This document shows positions 16,938 to 19,256 of a DNA stretch of 19,256 nucleotides, one piece after another. This DNA comes from Deltaproteobacteria bacterium (GTDB taxonomy: Bacteria; Myxococcota_A; UBA9160; SZUA-336): NCBI GenBank assembly GCA_030665705.1, contig DAOUZG010000006.1, positions 1-19,256 on the forward strand, in the 5' to 3' direction. Numbering within the stretch: position 1 is the first letter of the stretch; the number at the start of each line of letters is the position of its first letter. Made by a program: the position numbers and the translations under genes. The notes beneath the pieces were generated by a model. It did not search any database. It was not told the DNA's origin and was given only the letters and a program-made list of their open reading frames with translations.

Positions 16938-17017
16938 GCGCTGCGTGAGCAGCGCGCGCAGCGAGGCGGAGCCTCGCGAAGTGTGGGTGGGCGCGGCCGC
17001 CCGCGCCCGGGACCCAC
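16938..17017. terminator. Three consecutive hairpins between convergent LysM gene and valS
   Basis: GCGCTGC-GTGA-GCAGCGC (16938-16955) is a perfect 7-bp stem closed by a GNRA-type loop. GCGAGGC-GGA-GCCTCGC (16961-16977) is a second perfect 7-bp stem. GTGGGT plus GGGCGCGG (16983-16996) pairs with CCGCGCCC and ACCCAC (17001-17017) across a CCGC loop and a small bulge. No U-run follows on either strand, so this is a U-less, probably bidirectional terminator or RNA-stabilising element. It could also be a copy of a dispersed REP-like repeat. Confidence 0.6.
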
Positions 17018-19256
17018 TAAGACTCTTCCGCTAGCTGGACCTGGACGCTGAAGCGCTCACCCTCCGGGGCGGGGCCGTCGACGAGACGGACCGCTCGAGC
17101 CTCGGCCACGCCTGCCTGGAGCACGTCAGGCAGCACCTGCTCGAGTGTCCGGCGGTCCCGTTCGGGGCCCACCACCTCGATCGCTGAAACCGGCCAGCGA
17201 AGACTCCGCTTCGACTGGGTCTTGGTCGCACGAACCTTTCGGAGGACCTCGACTGCACAGACAAACGGATCCGCCCCCGTCGAGGTTACGGCGTCCGCGG
17301 TCTCCTCCGGAGAGGGCCAGGGGGTAGTGTGGATCGAGCGGAGCCGACCTTCACCCTCGAAGCGCCAGGACCAGACCTCTTCGGTCACGTACGGCAGGAC
17401 GGGTGCAAACAGGCGCAGGAACGTCCGAAGCGCCAGACCGAGCGTCGCGTGGGCCGAGCGACGGCCCGGGCAATCCTCCTCGCTATAGGAGCGGACCTTC
17501 ACGAGTTCGACGTAGTCGTCACAAAACTCCCAGAACGCCTCTTCGGTCGCCTGGAGCGCGGCGGCGTAGTCGAAGCCCTCGAGCGCCGCCCCCGCTCGCT
17601 CGACCAGCGCGCGCAGGCGAGCGGCGAACGCCCGATCGAGCGGCTCTACGATCTCGGTGGGCCGGAGCCGGTAGGCCTCCTCTCCCCCGCGGTCGAGCTG
17701 CAGGAGTACGAAGCGACTCGCGTTGAAGATCTTGGTGCAGAGCCTCCGCCCGATCTTGAACACCTTCGGGTCGAACGCGGTGTCTGCTCCCAGGCGGGCC
17801 CGGGCGGCCCAGTAGCGGACGGCGTCGGCGGAGTACTCGTCGAGCATGCCCTCGGGCGTGATCACGTTCGACTTGGACTTGCTCATCTTTTTTCGGTCCG
17901 GATCGAGAATCCAGCCGCTGATGAGGACGTGGCGCCAGGGGATCTCCTTCTCGTGCATCCAGGCCTTCACGATCGTGTAGAACGCCCACGTCCGGATGAT
18001 CTCGTGGGACTGCGGACGCACATCCATTGGAAACAGTGTTCGGTGGCGCTCCGGACCGAGTTTCCAGTGGCTTATGATCTGCGGCGTGAGTGAGGAGCTG
18101 GCCCACGTGTCCATGACGTCGGGATCCCCACAGAACCCGTTCGGCTTATCACGCTGGCTCTCCTCGTACCCGGGAGCGGTGTCCGTCAGCGGATCGACCG
18201 GCAGCCGCTCCGGCGCCGCGAAGATCGGGCGCTGATAGTCCGGCTCACCGTCGCTGCTCACGGGGTACCAGACCGGGAAGGGGACGCCGTTGTACCGCTG
18301 GCGGCTGATACACCAGTCCTGGTTCAGACCCTCGACCCAGTTCTGGTAGCGACTGCGCATGTAGGGGGGGTGCCACTCGATCTTGCGTCCCTGCTCAACC
18401 AGAGCGTCTTTGTGCTCGAGCAGGCGTACGAACCACTGACGCGTCGGCACGAACTCGAGCGGCCGCGTGCCCCGTTCGTAGAACTTCACCGGATGCTGGA
18501 TCGGGCGTGGGTCCCCCTCGACCGACCCGTCCTGGGCGAGAAGCTCGACCATCTTCTTCTGTGCCTGCTTTACGGTTAGGCCTTCGAGCTCGGCATAGGC
18601 CGCGCTGGCTCTCTCGGGATCGCGGCTCTCGTACGGTGGCTCACCGTAGCGCAGGGGGAGCATTCGCCCGTCACGCCCGATGAGCTGCTTGAGCGGAAGC
18701 CCGGACTGCTTCCAGAACTCGACGTCCATCTGGTCGCCGAACGTGCAGACCATCAGGATCCCGGTCCCCTTCTCGCGATCGGCGTGCTCGGTGGGGAGAA
18801 TCGGTACGGGGGCGTGGAAGATCGGGATGATGGCGTTCTTTCCGAAGAGCGGCTGGTAGCGCTCGTCGTCGGGGTGGGCGACCACCGCGATGCAGGCGCC
18901 TAGAAGCTCTGGCCGGGTGGTGGAGATCACGAACGATCCCCCCTCCTCGATACCGAACCGGATGTCGTGGTAGGAGCCGGGGCACTCGCGGTCCTCGGTC
19001 TCGGCCTGGGCGATCGCCGTGCGGTCATCAACGTCCCACGCCGTGGGCGCCAGCGTCTGGTACACCTCGCCCTTGTTCATCAGATCGAGGAAGGAGAGCT
19101 GGGCGAGCCGCCGGCAGTGCTCGTTAATCGTCGCATACAGCAACGTCCAGTCCACCGACAGCCCCAGGTGCCGCCACAGCTCTTCGAAGGCAACCTCGTC
19201 CTCCTGCGTGACGAGCTCGCAAGCCTCAGTGAAGTTCTGGCGCGAAACCTCCTCGA
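17017..19256 (-). CDS. valS: Valyl-tRNA synthetase, partial (N-terminus beyond right edge)
   Basis: I read this frame from the stop at 17019-17017 to the window edge: 745 residues without the N-terminal start or the HIGH signature. An apparent start at 19155 is internal; reading on upstream gives LWRHLGLSVDW, a conserved ValRS segment. The editing domain is present, with STTRPELLGA and FGDQMDVEFW. The class I signature KMSKSKSN is intact, as are the tRNA-binding anticodon domain and the DVMDTWASSSLTPQ segment. The TFGD-type editing loop, the KMSKSKxN form and the short C-terminus without the long coiled-coil arm of E. coli ValRS point to the archaeal/actinobacterial-type enzyme. It charges tRNA-Val in the cytoplasm and is unrelated to the exopolysaccharide genes; it marks the right border of the locus. 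Confidence 0.95.
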   Translation of the reverse strand, partial: EEVSRQNFTEACELVTQEDEVAFEELWRHLGLSVDWTLLYATINEHCRRLAQLSFLDLMNKGEVYQTLAPTAWDVDDRTAIAQAETEDRECPGSYHDIRFGIEEGGSFVISTTRPELLGACIAVVAHPDDERYQPLFGKNAIIPIFHAPVPILPTEHADREKGTGILMVCTFGDQMDVEFWKQSGLPLKQLIGRDGRMLPLRYGEPPYESRDPERASAAYAELEGLTVKQAQKKMVELLAQDGSVEGDPRPIQHPVKFYERGTRPLEFVPTRQWFVRLLEHKDALVEQGRKIEWHPPYMRSRYQNWVEGLNQDWCISRQRYNGVPFPVWYPVSSDGEPDYQRPIFAAPERLPVDPLTDTAPGYEESQRDKPNGFCGDPDVMDTWASSSLTPQIISHWKLGPERHRTLFPMDVRPQSHEIIRTWAFYTIVKAWMHEKEIPWRHVLISGWILDPDRKKMSKSKSNVITPEGMLDEYSADAVRYWAARARLGADTAFDPKVFKIGRRLCTKIFNASRFVLLQLDRGGEEAYRLRPTEIVEPLDRAFAARLRALVERAGAALEGFDYAAALQATEEAFWEFCDDYVELVKVRSYSEEDCPGRRSAHATLGLALRTFLRLFAPVLPYVTEEVWSWRFEGEGRLRSIHTTPWPSPEETADAVTSTGADPFVCAVEVLRKVRATKTQSKRSLRWPVSAIEVVGPERDRRTLEQVLPDVLQAGVAEARAVRLVDGPAPEGERFSVQVQLAEES

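Noticed and set aside
17329..18093. Plus-strand open frame of 254 codons
   Set aside because: It is antisense to the well-supported valS.

Overview
The window is GC-rich bacterial DNA, gap-free in coding sense, with many GTG and TTG starts, short intergenic gaps and 4-nt stop/start overlaps. Two lipoprotein signals, an outer-membrane beta-barrel and a LysM protein show a Gram-negative envelope. Exosortase, EpsI, a PrsT-type TPR lipoprotein and an NtrC-class regulator mark this as an exosortase (PEP-CTERM type) exopolysaccharide locus. Two sigma-54 activators and an archaeal/actinobacterial-type valyl-tRNA synthetase would suit a deltaproteobacterial-like phylum (Myxococcota, Desulfobacterota, Binatota or similar), but I cannot fix the taxon from the sequence.

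Layout. Minus strand, 1-1379: exosortase (xrt), then epsI, overlapping by 3 nt; epsI runs off the left edge. 1380-1834 is a divergent 455-nt control region. It holds a GC-rich dyad-rich block, an AT-rich island with two tandem palindromes, and a sigma-54 promoter one base from consensus that points at the regulator. Plus strand, 1835-11654: an NtrC-class response regulator (PrsR-like), Wza/EpsE-type export lipoprotein, outer-membrane beta-barrel, GDP-mannose 4,6-dehydratase, two tandem sugar-nucleotide epimerases, a VanZ-like membrane protein, UDP-glucose 6-dehydrogenase, mannose-1-phosphate guanylyltransferase and a Crp/Fnr regulator. From 5313 onward this set is almost continuously coupled. 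Plus strand, 11778-16931: a second sigma-54 activator with an eroded receiver domain, the PrsT-like TPR lipoprotein and a LysM protein with a structured 5' leader. Minus strand, 17017-19256: the C-terminal part of valS, convergent with the LysM gene across a cluster of three hairpins.

How the genes work together (inference from family roles). The precursor enzymes would supply GDP-mannose, GDP-4-keto-6-deoxymannose, UDP-glucuronate, an epimerised UDP-uronic acid and an epimerised UDP-hexose or UDP-HexNAc. The lipoprotein and barrel would form the outer-membrane end of an export path. Exosortase and EpsI would process PEP-CTERM-like proteins in concert with polysaccharide production. The first regulator probably controls its own sigma-54 promoter; the Crp protein and the second activator would add further inputs. 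Missing from the window are any glycosyltransferase, polysaccharide co-polymerase, flippase or polymerase, cognate sensor kinase, and any protein with a visible PEP-CTERM tail. The locus is therefore probably continued beyond the left edge or split over the genome.
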